64,000 bases of DNA. Origin: Merdimonas sp963929015. Its GTDB lineage: Bacteria; Bacillota; Clostridia; Lachnospirales; Lachnospiraceae. A model generated the notes under the pieces. The model was not told the DNA's origin and ran no database searches. It saw only the letters and a program-made list of their open reading frames with translations. The position numbers and the translations under genes are program-made. Below, one piece after another: positions 8,993 through 17,824 of this stretch. The first letter of the stretch is position 1; each line of letters opens with the position of its first letter. The stretch covers positions 310,001 to 374,000 of the forward strand of contig NZ_CAWVHE010000013.1 in NCBI RefSeq assembly GCF_963929015.1, given 5' to 3'.

Positions 8993-10429
8993 CTAAACCG
9001 TTCCGTGCATTTTCACCGGACGCTCTTCCCGCTTCGTAAACAGCATCTCAAAAGCGCCGATCACATATTTTCTGGTGTCCGCCGGTTCGATGATGGTGTC
9101 CACATATCCTCTGGACGCAGCAGACAACGGGCTGTTCTGCAGGCTGTCATAAGCGGCGGCTTTCTCGCGGATCACCGCCATGTCTTCTCCCGCATACATG
9201 ATCTTCGCCGCAAGAGACGGATCCATCATTCCAATCTTTGCTTCTTTCCAGGCATATACCATATCTGCCCCTGTGGACTTGCTGTTCATGGCAACATAAG
9301 CAGTTCCAAATGCCTTTTCGGTGATCACACTGACCTTCGGTACCGTAGCATTCGCAAATGCGTAAGTCAGCTTTGCCACAGCTTTTGCCAGATGTTTTTC
9401 TTCGTAATCGCCGGCAGCAAACCCTTCTACATTGGTCAGAGTCAGCACCGGAATATGAAAGGCGTCGCAGAAGGTAACAAACTCCGCTGCCTTTCCAGCG
9501 CCGTCTGCGGACAGCGAACCGTCATATTCGGCCACTGCGTTTGCCTCCCCGTCGTATACTTTCCTGCAGTTGGCCACCGCTCCTACCGTCATCCCGTTCA
9601 ATTTGATAAATCCGGTCACCATATCTTTTGCAAAATGCCGCTTTGTCTCGAAAAAGATCCCTTCGTCAGAGATCAGGGGCAGCGTAATCCTGGGATCTTC
9701 CGCGCCCGCTTCTATATCGGCGCACGTCCGGTTCAGATCGTCGCTGCAGTCCTCATAGGAAACATCCTCTTCATTGTTGCAGGGAAGCATCAGGATCAGG
9801 CTCCTGATCCAGGAAAGGATCTCCTCCTCCGAACCGGTCTCATCCACAAGTCCGGTGTATTTACTCTGGAAACCGGCAGAAGCGGTATCGCACTTTGACA
9901 CCTCATTTCCCGGAATCGCATTGGGAGAATTGACAAAAAGCCTTCCCTTCTCTTCCATAAATGTAAAATCCGTAAGCCCGGGCACAACAGAAAGTCCTCC
10001 GCCGCAGCTGCCGAACACAGCGCTGATCTGGGGGATCACACCGGATGCGAGCGCCTGCTTCTGATACAGCATTCCAAACGCCTCCAGCGCGTCTGTGGAT
10101 TCCTGAAGTCTTAACCCCGCGCAGTCAATGAGGCCGATGACCGGAGCCCCCATCTTCATTGCCATATCATAGATCCTGGCAATCTTCTTCGCATGCATTT
10201 CACCGACCGCTCCATTTAATACTGAAGCGTCCTGGCTGTATACATATGCCAGGTTCCCGTCGATCACGCCGTAGCCGGTGATCACGCCGTCCGCCGGGGT
10301 ATCTTTTTCTGGCATGTTGAAATCTGTGGCTCTGGCTGTCACCGCGCCGCCGATCTCAACAAAACTTCCTGCATCCAGAAGACTAAGGATCCGCCGGTAT
10401 GCAGCATTTTCTGTTGACCTGTTGCCCAT
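8993..10429 (-). CDS. acyl-CoA/methylmalonyl-CoA carboxyltransferase subunit
   Basis: About 478 residues of the carboxyl transferase (crotonase-like) family, as in the alpha subunit of methylmalonyl-CoA decarboxylase (MmdA) and propionyl-CoA carboxylase. Visible motifs: DSQ-type oxyanion segment (YSQDASVLNGAVGEMHAKKI), LIDCAGLRLQE, FGSCGGGLSVVPGL and a C-terminal GADMVYAWKEAKIGMMDP. The ATG at 10429 has GGAGG in front; the upstream in-frame start does not. First gene of the pump operon, so two different carboxyltransferases (this and OadA) appear to share one Na+ pump. The exact acyl-CoA substrate cannot be told from sequence. Confidence 0.83.
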   Translation of the reverse strand: MGNRSTENAAYRRILSLLDAGSFVEIGGAVTARATDFNMPEKDTPADGVITGYGVIDGNLAYVYSQDASVLNGAVGEMHAKKIARIYDMAMKMGAPVIGLIDCAGLRLQESTDALEAFGMLYQKQALASGVIPQISAVFGSCGGGLSVVPGLTDFTFMEEKGRLFVNSPNAIPGNEVSKCDTASAGFQSKYTGLVDETGSEEEILSWIRSLILMLPCNNEEDVSYEDCSDDLNRTCADIEAGAEDPRITLPLISDEGIFFETKRHFAKDMVTGFIKLNGMTVGAVANCRKVYDGEANAVAEYDGSLSADGAGKAAEFVTFCDAFHIPVLTLTNVEGFAAGDYEEKHLAKAVAKLTYAFANATVPKVSVITEKAFGTAYVAMNSKSTGADMVYAWKEAKIGMMDPSLAAKIMYAGEDMAVIREKAAAYDSLQNSPLSAASRGYVDTIIEPADTRKYVIGAFEMLFTKREERPVKMHGTV

Positions 10430-10540
10430 AATCTTACCTCCGTCTTTATAAAGTATTTCTCTTTGATCTTCCACCAACGAATGCTAATAAACCATCGCTT
10501 ATTTAATTAAGTAGAAAAATCAAAATTTCTGCCAATTTAT

Positions 10541-10569
10541 ATTATAAAGATATCTTTATCATTCCGCAA
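10541..10569 (-). promoter_or_regulatory. promoter/operator of the decarboxylase operon
   Basis: Minus-strand TTGCGG, 17-base spacer, TATAAT. A perfect 16-bp palindrome (ATAAAGATATCTTTAT, 10544-10559) fills most of the spacer, a likely operator. Confidence 0.6.
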
Positions 10570-10620
10570 GAAAAACAGAGTTGATTCTAAAAAAAATATT
10601 AACAATTTCTTAAATTCAGA

Positions 10621-10649
10621 TTGTACTTTAACCTTTTTTGTGCTATAGT
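10621..10649 (+). promoter_or_regulatory. promoter of the peptide transporter
   Basis: TTGTAC (10621) and TATAGT (10644-10649) with a 17-base spacer, about 90 bases before the transporter start codon. Confidence 0.6.
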
Positions 10650-10741
10650 TCTCATGTTGAATTTGTTACGCAGGGGAAACTATATGTTGCGTACAAGTTC
10701 AAAGTTTTCATTTTTCACTATATTAATTGGAGGGATAAAAA

Positions 10742-12115
10742 ATGGAAAACACAAAGAAGAAATGGCCATTTGGTTTCTATGTGTGCTCCCTGTCTTTCAC
10801 ATTTGAAAGATTTGCATACTATTCCGCTAAATGGCTCATCTCCGTCTTCGTAGTAGCAACTGTTGCAGAAGGCGGTCTTGGTCTGACCACAGCAGACGGT
10901 GCGCTGATGAACTCTTTCATCGTAGCGTTCACCTACATTACCCCTGTACTGGGCGGTATGGTTGCTGACCGCTGGATCAGCCCGAGAATCCTGGTTCCAC
11001 TGGGAGAGATCATCATGGGACTGGGTTACTTATGTGCATGGCAGGCTCATTCTGAAGCAATGCTGTGGGCAATGATCGTTCTGGTATCCATTGGTACCGG
11101 TTTCTTCAAAGGAAACCTTTCCGGTATCAACGGACGTCAGTTCCCGAAGGCTGACGAGGACACCTTGGATTCTATTTTCTCAATCCAGTACTCCTTCGTT
11201 AACATCGGATCCTTCTTAGGAACCACATTCGTCAGCATGGTTGCTCTTGCAGTCAGCTACCGTTTTGCGTTCCTGCTTTGTGCGATCGCTATGTTCGTTG
11301 ACGTGGTATGGTGGATCATCGGTGTTCGTTTCATCGTAAACGATGCCGGAAAGCTTCCGTTCCTTGTTGACAACAGAACAGAGAAGGTTGCAGCTAAGCT
11401 TGACAAAGAGACAGCAAAAGAGGATTCCGCTCCTCTTACCACCATCGAGAAAAAGCGTGTTGCCGCTATCCTGCTTGTAACACTTTTCTCCGGTATTTTC
11501 TGGCTCTTATGGTACATGGTATACCTGCCGGTTTACTACGAGTTCGGACCTGTAGAGCAGGGCGGACTTGGATGGGCAAACTGGAACATCGGAAGCTTCC
11601 AGATGCCTACCGCATGGTTTGACTCCATGAACGGACTTTGCTGTATCGTTCTTGGTCCTGTATTCGCAGCTCTCTGGGCTAAAATGCAGCAGAGACCGCA
11701 GGGCGACATCAGCATGTTCAAGAAGACAGCACTTGGTATCATCCTCCTGGGCGTAGGTATCGTAGCAATGGTAGCTGCAGCTCTGATGAGCGGTGAAGGC
11801 GAGAAAGCTGTTGGTATCTGGATCATCGTTGTTGTTGCTGTATGTATGTCCGTTGGTGAGATGGTCTTCTCTCCGCTTGGAAACTCCTTCATCAACAAGT
11901 TCTCCCCGAAGAAACTTCTGGGAACTCTGCTTGGTGTATGGCCTCTGATCATCTTCTTCTCCGGATTATTATACGGACCGATTTACAACTGGCTTGGAAA
12001 CTTCCGTTTCGTGACAGCATTCGGTATCGTTGCTGCGATCATCATCGCATGTGGCGTAATCCTGTGGGCACTGTCCGGCAAGCTGGATGAACTGGTTGTA
12101 GAAGACGAGAAATAA
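10742..12115 (+). CDS. POT/PTR-family oligopeptide transporter
   Basis: 457 residues, about 12-14 hydrophobic helices. The N-terminal FERFAYYSAKW matches the E-x-x-E-R-F-x-Y-Y motif of proton-coupled oligopeptide transporters (here with FTFERFAYY), and GxFKGNLSGINGRQF matches the family's helix-5 region. TTGGAGGG ribosome site. It stands alone on the plus strand, divergent from the decarboxylase operon, and is followed by a terminator and then by aminopeptidase P, which suggests di/tripeptide uptake and cleavage. Confidence 0.88.
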   Translation: MENTKKKWPFGFYVCSLSFTFERFAYYSAKWLISVFVVATVAEGGLGLTTADGALMNSFIVAFTYITPVLGGMVADRWISPRILVPLGEIIMGLGYLCAWQAHSEAMLWAMIVLVSIGTGFFKGNLSGINGRQFPKADEDTLDSIFSIQYSFVNIGSFLGTTFVSMVALAVSYRFAFLLCAIAMFVDVVWWIIGVRFIVNDAGKLPFLVDNRTEKVAAKLDKETAKEDSAPLTTIEKKRVAAILLVTLFSGIFWLLWYMVYLPVYYEFGPVEQGGLGWANWNIGSFQMPTAWFDSMNGLCCIVLGPVFAALWAKMQQRPQGDISMFKKTALGIILLGVGIVAMVAAALMSGEGEKAVGIWIIVVVAVCMSVGEMVFSPLGNSFINKFSPKKLLGTLLGVWPLIIFFSGLLYGPIYNWLGNFRFVTAFGIVAAIIIACGVILWALSGKLDELVVEDEK

Positions 12116-12131
12116 TTCAGCCGCAAAATAT

Positions 12132-12167
12132 ATCAGGGCTTTTGATCACCGTATCAAGGGCCCTGAT
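12132..12167 (+). terminator. terminator after the peptide transporter
   Basis: A 15-bp stem (12132-12146 with 12153-12167, including G-T pairs), followed by a T-rich stretch. Confidence 0.75.
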
Positions 12168-12202
12168 TATTTTATATCACATTTTTACAAGGAGGTGCTG
12201 AT

Positions 12203-13990
12203 ATGAAAGTATCAGAAAGAGTTGCCGCTCTGCGTAAATTAATGGCAGAAAAAGGCATCGACGCCTATGTGGTCCCCACTGCAGATTTCCATCAGAGCGA
12301 GTATGTGGGCGAGCACTTTAAGGCAAGAAAATTCATCAGCGGATTCAGCGGATCCTATGGAACTGCCGTGATCACTATGGACGACGGCGGTCTCTGGACC
12401 GATGGACGCTACTTCTTCCAGGCTGTAAATGAACTGGAGGGAAGCGGCATCCGCCTGATGAAAATGTTTGTAGGCGATACCCCGTCTGTGACAGAGTTTC
12501 TGGCAGATGTTGTTCCGGAGGGAGGCACCGTAGGATTCGACGGACGTGTGCTTGCCATGGGCGAGGGGCAGGAATTTGAAGAGGCCCTTGCTCCGAAGAA
12601 CATCAAGATCAGCTATTCCGAAGACCTGATCGACGAAGTATGGGAAGATCGCCCGGCTCTCTCCGAGAAACCCGCCTTTTTCCTGGAAGAAAAGTATTCC
12701 GGAGAAAGCACCGCATCCAAGCTCGAAAGAGTGCGTGAAAAGATGAAAGAAGCAGGCGCTGACATCCACATCATTGCATCCCTGGACGACACCTGCTGGC
12801 TCTTAAACGTAAGAGGCGACGATATCGAATTCTTCCCGCTTCTGCTCTCCTACTCCATCGTAACCATGGACAGTGTAGAGCTCTATGTGGATGAGCGTAA
12901 GCTAAACGATCAGATCCTTGCAGAGTTTGCAAAGAACAATGTGCACATTCATCCTTACAACGATATTTACGAAGATGTGAAGAAGCTGGATCCGTCTCTG
13001 ACTGCCATGATCGATCCGATGAAGATGAACTATGCGCTGTTTAAGAACATCCCCTGCGGCATCGTAGAGGCGGCCAACCCGGAAATCCTCATGAAAGCCA
13101 TGAAGAACCCGGTAGAGCTGGAAAACATCAAAGAGGCACACATCAAAGACGGCGTGGCGATCACGAAATTTATGTACTGGATCAAGACCCGCTATGACAA
13201 AGAAAAGATCACCGAGCTTAGCGCGGCCGACAAACTGACCAGCCTGCGCGCGGCCCAGGAAGGCTATATCCGCGACAGCTTTGAACCTCTGTGTGCATTT
13301 GCAGATCACGCTGCCATGATGCACTACTCTCCTTCTCCGGAAAGTGACGTAGAGTTAAAAGAGGGCGCCTTCTTCTTAAACGATACAGGCGGCGGATATT
13401 ATGAAGGATCTACCGACATTACCAGAACCTTCGTTCTTGGCTCTGTAGACCAGCAGATGAAGAAATACTTCACCGCTGTTGTGCGCGCCATGATGCGTCT
13501 GTCCCGCGCAAAATTCCTTTACGGATGCTACGGTTACAATCTTGACGTACTGGCAAGAGGCCCCATCTGGGATCTGGATCTTGACTTCCAGTGCGGCACA
13601 GGCCACGGCGTTGGTTATCTTGGCAACGTACACGAGCCGCCCACAGGCTTCCGCTGGTATGTGGTTCCCAGCAAGAACGAACATCACCAGCTGGAAGAAG
13701 GCATGGTAATGACTGACGAGCCCGGCATCTATGAAGACGGACAGTTCGGTATCCGTATTGAGAACGAATTCATCGTAAGAAAAGGCGTTCAGAACAAATA
13801 CGGACAGTTCATGTATTTCGAGACCATCACCTTCGCTCCCATCGACCTGGACGGCATCGATCCGGAAGAGATGAGCAGAGACGAGCGCGAATGGCTCAAC
13901 AACTATCACAAAGACGTTTATGAGAAGATCGGACCTCATCTGACAGACGAGGAAAGAGAATGGCTCAAAGAATACACAAGAGCGATCTAA
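12203..13990 (+). CDS. Xaa-Pro aminopeptidase (aminopeptidase P, M24B)
   Basis: Metallopeptidase removing the N-terminal residue before proline. 595 residues with three parts: two creatinase N-domain-like modules (from residue 1, KLMAEKGIDAYVVPTADFH; and from about 165) and a pita-bread catalytic domain (from about 310). Metal ligands are visible in DTGGGYYEGSTDITRTF, HGVGYLGNVHEPP, MTDEPGIYEDG and IENEF. This is the long, roughly 600-residue form. AAGGAGG ribosome site. Probably works on peptides imported by the upstream transporter. Confidence 0.93.
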   Translation: MKVSERVAALRKLMAEKGIDAYVVPTADFHQSEYVGEHFKARKFISGFSGSYGTAVITMDDGGLWTDGRYFFQAVNELEGSGIRLMKMFVGDTPSVTEFLADVVPEGGTVGFDGRVLAMGEGQEFEEALAPKNIKISYSEDLIDEVWEDRPALSEKPAFFLEEKYSGESTASKLERVREKMKEAGADIHIIASLDDTCWLLNVRGDDIEFFPLLLSYSIVTMDSVELYVDERKLNDQILAEFAKNNVHIHPYNDIYEDVKKLDPSLTAMIDPMKMNYALFKNIPCGIVEAANPEILMKAMKNPVELENIKEAHIKDGVAITKFMYWIKTRYDKEKITELSAADKLTSLRAAQEGYIRDSFEPLCAFADHAAMMHYSPSPESDVELKEGAFFLNDTGGGYYEGSTDITRTFVLGSVDQQMKKYFTAVVRAMMRLSRAKFLYGCYGYNLDVLARGPIWDLDLDFQCGTGHGVGYLGNVHEPPTGFRWYVVPSKNEHHQLEEGMVMTDEPGIYEDGQFGIRIENEFIVRKGVQNKYGQFMYFETITFAPIDLDGIDPEEMSRDEREWLNNYHKDVYEKIGPHLTDEEREWLKEYTRAI

Positions 13991-14065
13991 ATGTGAAGAA
14001 ACTGTGAACGGGGACGTAGACTTTTTGCAAAAGTCTACGTCCCCGTTCACAGTTTCTTCACATTT
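13989..14065. terminator. 37-bp perfect inverted repeat between convergent genes
   Basis: Two perfect 37-base arms (13989-14025, 14029-14065) around a 3-base loop. It contains the stop codons of both flanking genes and is T-rich on its right side, so it can end transcription from both directions. The GGGGACG...CGTCCCC core resembles the hairpin at 5122-5155. Confidence 0.8.
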
Positions 14066-14420
14066 ATTTTTTCTTTTTCTTATTCTTCGGCCGGTAGGAA
14101 TTCTGCCGGTCCCGATACTCTGACAGGTGATTGTCTTTCTTTTTGCCGGACTCAAACTCCGGCTTCAGGAACCATTCTCCGCCTGCCATCAAGGCCGCCA
14201 CATCTATGCCGAGGATAATGATGGTTTCATATTCTTCCGGCAAAAATGTGAGGTAAGGGCTGATGGTCCGCAGGGTGCACACCACCACCAGGGCAAAACC
14301 GATGTAAGTGATCAGTGCGTAGAGCCTGGTGTCTCCGCCCCGTTTTTTATTCTCATTCAGACGAAAGGCTCCGCCTACGAGAAAGATGGCTCCGATTACG
14401 ATCGCCGCGATCCATATCAT
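14064..14420 (-). CDS. small membrane protein of unknown function
   Basis: 118 residues. Two clear hydrophobic helices (about 1-18 and 34-53), a third weaker one near 67-82, and a lysine/arginine-rich tail ending in KNKKKKK. No family recognised. It lies 19 bases downstream of the amidohydrolase gene and may be in its operon. Confidence 0.6.
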   Translation of the reverse strand: MIWIAAIVIGAIFLVGGAFRLNENKKRGGDTRLYALITYIGFALVVVCTLRTISPYLTFLPEEYETIIILGIDVAALMAGGEWFLKPEFESGKKKDNHLSEYRDRQNSYRPKNKKKKK

Positions 14421-14438
14421 AAGTATTTCTTCCTCCTG

Positions 14439-15674
14439 CTACATAAACATGTTGTGGGTTCCCACATAGCGGATGCCGTCTTCAAAGACTCTCTCTCCGC
14501 CTAAGGTTACCAGTTTCACATCGTTTAAGCAGGTAATGTCTTTGCTTAAGTCGCCGCCGACTACCAGAAGGTCCGCGTCCAGCCCTTCTTTTACCAGTCC
14601 TCTCTCGTTTTCCACGCCAAGGACTTTGGCCGGGTTGGAGGTAGCTGTCTGGATCGCCTGTACCGGGGTGATGCCATATTCTACCATGTACTGCAGCTCT
14701 CTTGGAAGCGGCAGGAAGGGAGACTGATACATAACCATATCAGTTCCTGCGATCACAGTAACTCCGGTATCATAAAATTCTTTGAAATGATCCCTGTATG
14801 CCTTGTAAGCCGGCTCAAAATACTGGTAATCCTTCATCTCTTTTTGCATCACCGGATCGTTGACCGGCTTGCCGGCATTCTTCTCCAGGTTTTCTTTGCA
14901 GATATCATATAATAAAGTATATGCCATAATGGTCGGCGTCCAGGCAATGCCCTTTTCCGCCATCTGTTTTGCATGGTCCAGAGTCATAAAGGTGGCATGC
15001 TCAATGGTGTCAAATCCGGCGTCAATACACATCTGGATCCCCGGATTGGTTCCTGCATGTACGCCGCACTTGATGCCTCTTCTGTGGCATTCGTCAACTG
15101 CCGCGTTCAGCTCTTCCTGAGTCAGTTCCGGAATATGGGAACGGTGAGTGGTCAGCACTTTCACCCATTCCGCGCCGTCACGCACCTGCTTGCGGATCTC
15201 TTTTCTTACTTCCCATGGTCCGTCCACTTCTTCCACTTCGTCCCAGGCATGGCCGCCGGTCATGCAGATACCGGTATCAGTGTGAGTGATCCTTGGGATC
15301 TTTACAAATCCTTTTTCCGCTGCAAGCTTTAAGTTCTTGCACACACCGTGGGCGGAAGACATATCACGCACAGACGTGATGCCCCGTTCAAATGCGGACT
15401 GCGCATGCTGCAGCGCATACAGCATGATCAGCTGCGGACCATAGTTAAAGGTATCCGGCTGGGAATAATAATATCCCAGATGGGCGTGCATGTCGCACAG
15501 TCCCGGAAGAAGGGTGGCTTCCCCGTAATCCTTGACTTCCTCCTCAGGATACGCCTTTGTCAGTTCCTCTTTGGACGCGATCTTCTCAATCTTGCCGTCC
15601 TTTGTCAGAACTGCCTTGTCTTCGAGAACGGTCTTGCCGTCCCCGGTCATCAGATACTTTGCACAAATAATCAT
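14439..15674 (-). CDS. amidohydrolase (imidazolonepropionase/prolidase-like)
   Basis: 411 residues, metal-dependent hydrolase of the amidohydrolase superfamily. LLPGLCDMHAHLG holds the first metal His pair, AEWVKVLTT the bridging lysine, GVHAGTNPG and IEHATFM the further metal His residues, and VIAGTDMV the catalytic Asp. The short strand-rich ends (KDGKIEKIAS; GLDADLLVVGGDL) form the usual composite beta-sandwich. The exact substrate (cyclic amide, dipeptide or similar) is not evident. An AGAGGT ribosome site lies before the ATG. It follows the leuA fusion gene by 32 bases. Confidence 0.88.
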   Translation of the reverse strand: MIICAKYLMTGDGKTVLEDKAVLTKDGKIEKIASKEELTKAYPEEEVKDYGEATLLPGLCDMHAHLGYYYSQPDTFNYGPQLIMLYALQHAQSAFERGITSVRDMSSAHGVCKNLKLAAEKGFVKIPRITHTDTGICMTGGHAWDEVEEVDGPWEVRKEIRKQVRDGAEWVKVLTTHRSHIPELTQEELNAAVDECHRRGIKCGVHAGTNPGIQMCIDAGFDTIEHATFMTLDHAKQMAEKGIAWTPTIMAYTLLYDICKENLEKNAGKPVNDPVMQKEMKDYQYFEPAYKAYRDHFKEFYDTGVTVIAGTDMVMYQSPFLPLPRELQYMVEYGITPVQAIQTATSNPAKVLGVENERGLVKEGLDADLLVVGGDLSKDITCLNDVKLVTLGGERVFEDGIRYVGTHNMFM

Positions 15675-15706
15675 TGTACTACAACCTCTTTTCTTTTGAC
15701 ATTTTA

Positions 15707-17695
15707 TTATTTCTGATTCCGATATTGCATAGGAGTCATTTGATAAGCTTTTTTGAACAGACGGTTAAAATGCTCCACATTCTGGTATCCTACGGTCAGA
15801 GCGATATTTTCTACCGTCATATTGCTGCTCTTTAACAGGGCCTTGGCCTTTTTCATGCGGATCTTTTTAACCAGCTCCCCAAAAGTCATGCCGGACTTTT
15901 CTTTGATGTATTTGGAAATGTAAGGCTTGGAGAGATAGAATCTCTCGGCCAGGTCATCCAGAGTAACGTCAATGTAATTGGCCTGGATATAATTTATGAT
16001 CTCCAGCATTCTTTCATCCTTGCAGGCTTTGGCGCTGCCGATCTCGTCAATCTTATTCACAGCCACGGTAAGCGCCTCCATAGAGGCCTTGATGATATCC
16101 GGGTCAATGCCTACGCCCCAGAAGGTCTTGCCTTTACAGATCACACCCACATAAGCCACCGCTTTGGAGGAAGATCCCTTGGTCAGAGAATGTTCCTCGT
16201 AGAAGGTCAGTTCATAGCTGATATTAAAATACTGCTTGATGGCGTTGCTGACCGCGTCCAGGCGTCCGTTTCCGGTCGCCGTGATCACCCGTCTTTCGCC
16301 GCTGTGATTGATGGTTGCCTCCGCAGTAATGCCGTCCACCTGTTTGAAATGGCACTCATCAATGTGGAACACCGGCCTGGTGTTGATATAATTGTCGGAG
16401 AAGATCTGATATACCCACTCCGGATTCAGCTCTTTATGCGCCTTATCCGATACGTCTTTGACCAGATACCCCACTTCTTCTCTCATCTGCTTGGGCAGAT
16501 TGATGCCGTGGCTCTGCTTCAGGATATAGTTTACGCCGCCCTTTCCAGACTGGCTGTTGATGCGGATCACGTCGGAATCATATTTTCTTCCCACATCCTG
16601 GGGATCAATGGGCAGATACGGAACCGTCCACTTGTCGCACTTCTTCTCTTCTCTCCAGGCCATTCCCTTTGCAATGGCATCCTGATGGGAACCGGAAAAT
16701 GCGGTGAACACCAGGTCTCCCGCATAAGGCTGACGGGGATCCACATGCATCCTGGTCAGTCTCTCATAGGTCTCCCGGATCTCTTTCATATTGGAAAAGT
16801 CCAGTCCCGGATCCACGCCGTGGGAAAACATGTTCATACCCATGGTCACCACGTCCACGTTGCCGGTACGCTCGCCGTTGCCAAACAAGGTGCCCTCGAT
16901 ACGCTCTGCGCCGGCCAGGATGCCAAGCTCCGCTGTTGCCACGCCGCAGCCCCGGTCGTTGTGGGGGTGCAGGCAGAGGATCACACTGTCTCTGTATTTC
17001 AGATGCTTATTTACATATTCCAGCTGACAGGCAAATACATGCGGCATCGCATTTTCCACGGTAGTGGGAATGTTGATGATGGCTTTGTTCTCCGGCGTAG
17101 GCTTCCACACGTCCAGAACCGCGTTGCACACGTCTACCGCATAGTCTACTTCTGTTCCCGGGAAACTCTCCGGGCTGTACTGGAAGGTAAAATTGCCGTC
17201 CGTTTCATTTGCCAGCTTCAGAAGAAGCTCCGCGCCGTCGATCGCGATCTTCTTGATCTCTTCTTTATCCTTCCGGAATACCTGCTCTCTCTGCGCCACG
17301 GATGTAGAATTATAAAGGTGGATCACCGCGTGAGGCGCTCCCTTGACCGCCTCAAAGGTCCGCTTGATGATGTGCTCTCTGGCCTGCGTCAGCACCTGTA
17401 CCGTCACATCATCAGGGATCATGTTCTTCTCGATCAGCGTCCGCATAAACTGATACTCTGTCTCAGAAGCCGCCGGGAATCCCACTTCGATCTCCTTAAA
17501 TCCGATATCTACCAGCATCTGGAAAAACTCCAGCTTTTCTTCCAGGCTCATGGGCTCGATCAGCGCCTGATTGCCGTCTCTTAAGTCAACGCTGCACCAG
17601 ATCGGAGCATGATCGATGTATTCCTTTTTCACCCAGTCATAGGTAACTTCCGGAGGCATAAAGTAGCCTCTCTCATACTTCTGGCAATTTTTCAT
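15707..17695 (-). CDS. leuA: 2-isopropylmalate synthase fused to an AraC-type DNA-binding domain
   Basis: About 662 residues. Residues about 20-330 form the DRE-TIM catalytic barrel (CSVDLRDGNQAL with the catalytic Arg-Asp; CLHPHNDRGCGVATAELG with metal His; GNGERTGNVDVVT), typical of the type-2 LeuA that condenses acetyl-CoA with 2-oxoisovalerate in leucine synthesis. The linker and a leucine-sensing regulatory domain follow (to about 555). Residues about 565-662 are a complete AraC/XylS double helix-turn-helix (LDDLAERFYLSKPYISKYIKE; then VGYQNVEHFNRLFKKAYQM). Start at 17695 has AGAGAGG; an upstream in-frame start does not. The fusion could link leucine level to gene control; this is inference. 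Confidence 0.9.
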   Translation of the reverse strand: MKNCQKYERGYFMPPEVTYDWVKKEYIDHAPIWCSVDLRDGNQALIEPMSLEEKLEFFQMLVDIGFKEIEVGFPAASETEYQFMRTLIEKNMIPDDVTVQVLTQAREHIIKRTFEAVKGAPHAVIHLYNSTSVAQREQVFRKDKEEIKKIAIDGAELLLKLANETDGNFTFQYSPESFPGTEVDYAVDVCNAVLDVWKPTPENKAIINIPTTVENAMPHVFACQLEYVNKHLKYRDSVILCLHPHNDRGCGVATAELGILAGAERIEGTLFGNGERTGNVDVVTMGMNMFSHGVDPGLDFSNMKEIRETYERLTRMHVDPRQPYAGDLVFTAFSGSHQDAIAKGMAWREEKKCDKWTVPYLPIDPQDVGRKYDSDVIRINSQSGKGGVNYILKQSHGINLPKQMREEVGYLVKDVSDKAHKELNPEWVYQIFSDNYINTRPVFHIDECHFKQVDGITAEATINHSGERRVITATGNGRLDAVSNAIKQYFNISYELTFYEEHSLTKGSSSKAVAYVGVICKGKTFWGVGIDPDIIKASMEALTVAVNKIDEIGSAKACKDERMLEIINYIQANYIDVTLDDLAERFYLSKPYISKYIKEKSGMTFGELVKKIRMKKAKALLKSSNMTVENIALTVGYQNVEHFNRLFKKAYQMTPMQYRNQK

Positions 17696-17780
17696 GTACA
17701 CAACCTCTCTTTCTATCCCAAACAATAATCATCAATTTTATTGTCATATTTTAACACTTTTTAATACTAACATAGATAAA

Positions 17781-17814
17781 AGAAAAAGGAAAGTGGTGTT
17801 TTTAATCACTTTCC
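17781..17814 (-). terminator. terminator of the sodium:solute symporter gene
   Basis: Inverted repeat GGAAAGTG/CACTTTCC (17788-17795, 17807-17814) followed on the minus strand by five T (17783-17787), just past the symporter stop codon. Confidence 0.75.
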
Positions 17815-17824
17815 TTGATCTATC

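Noticed and set aside
16190..17584. 464-codon open frame opposite leuA
   Set aside because: It is antisense to the well-conserved leuA gene, has no ribosome site and is His/Arg-rich as expected of a shadow frame.
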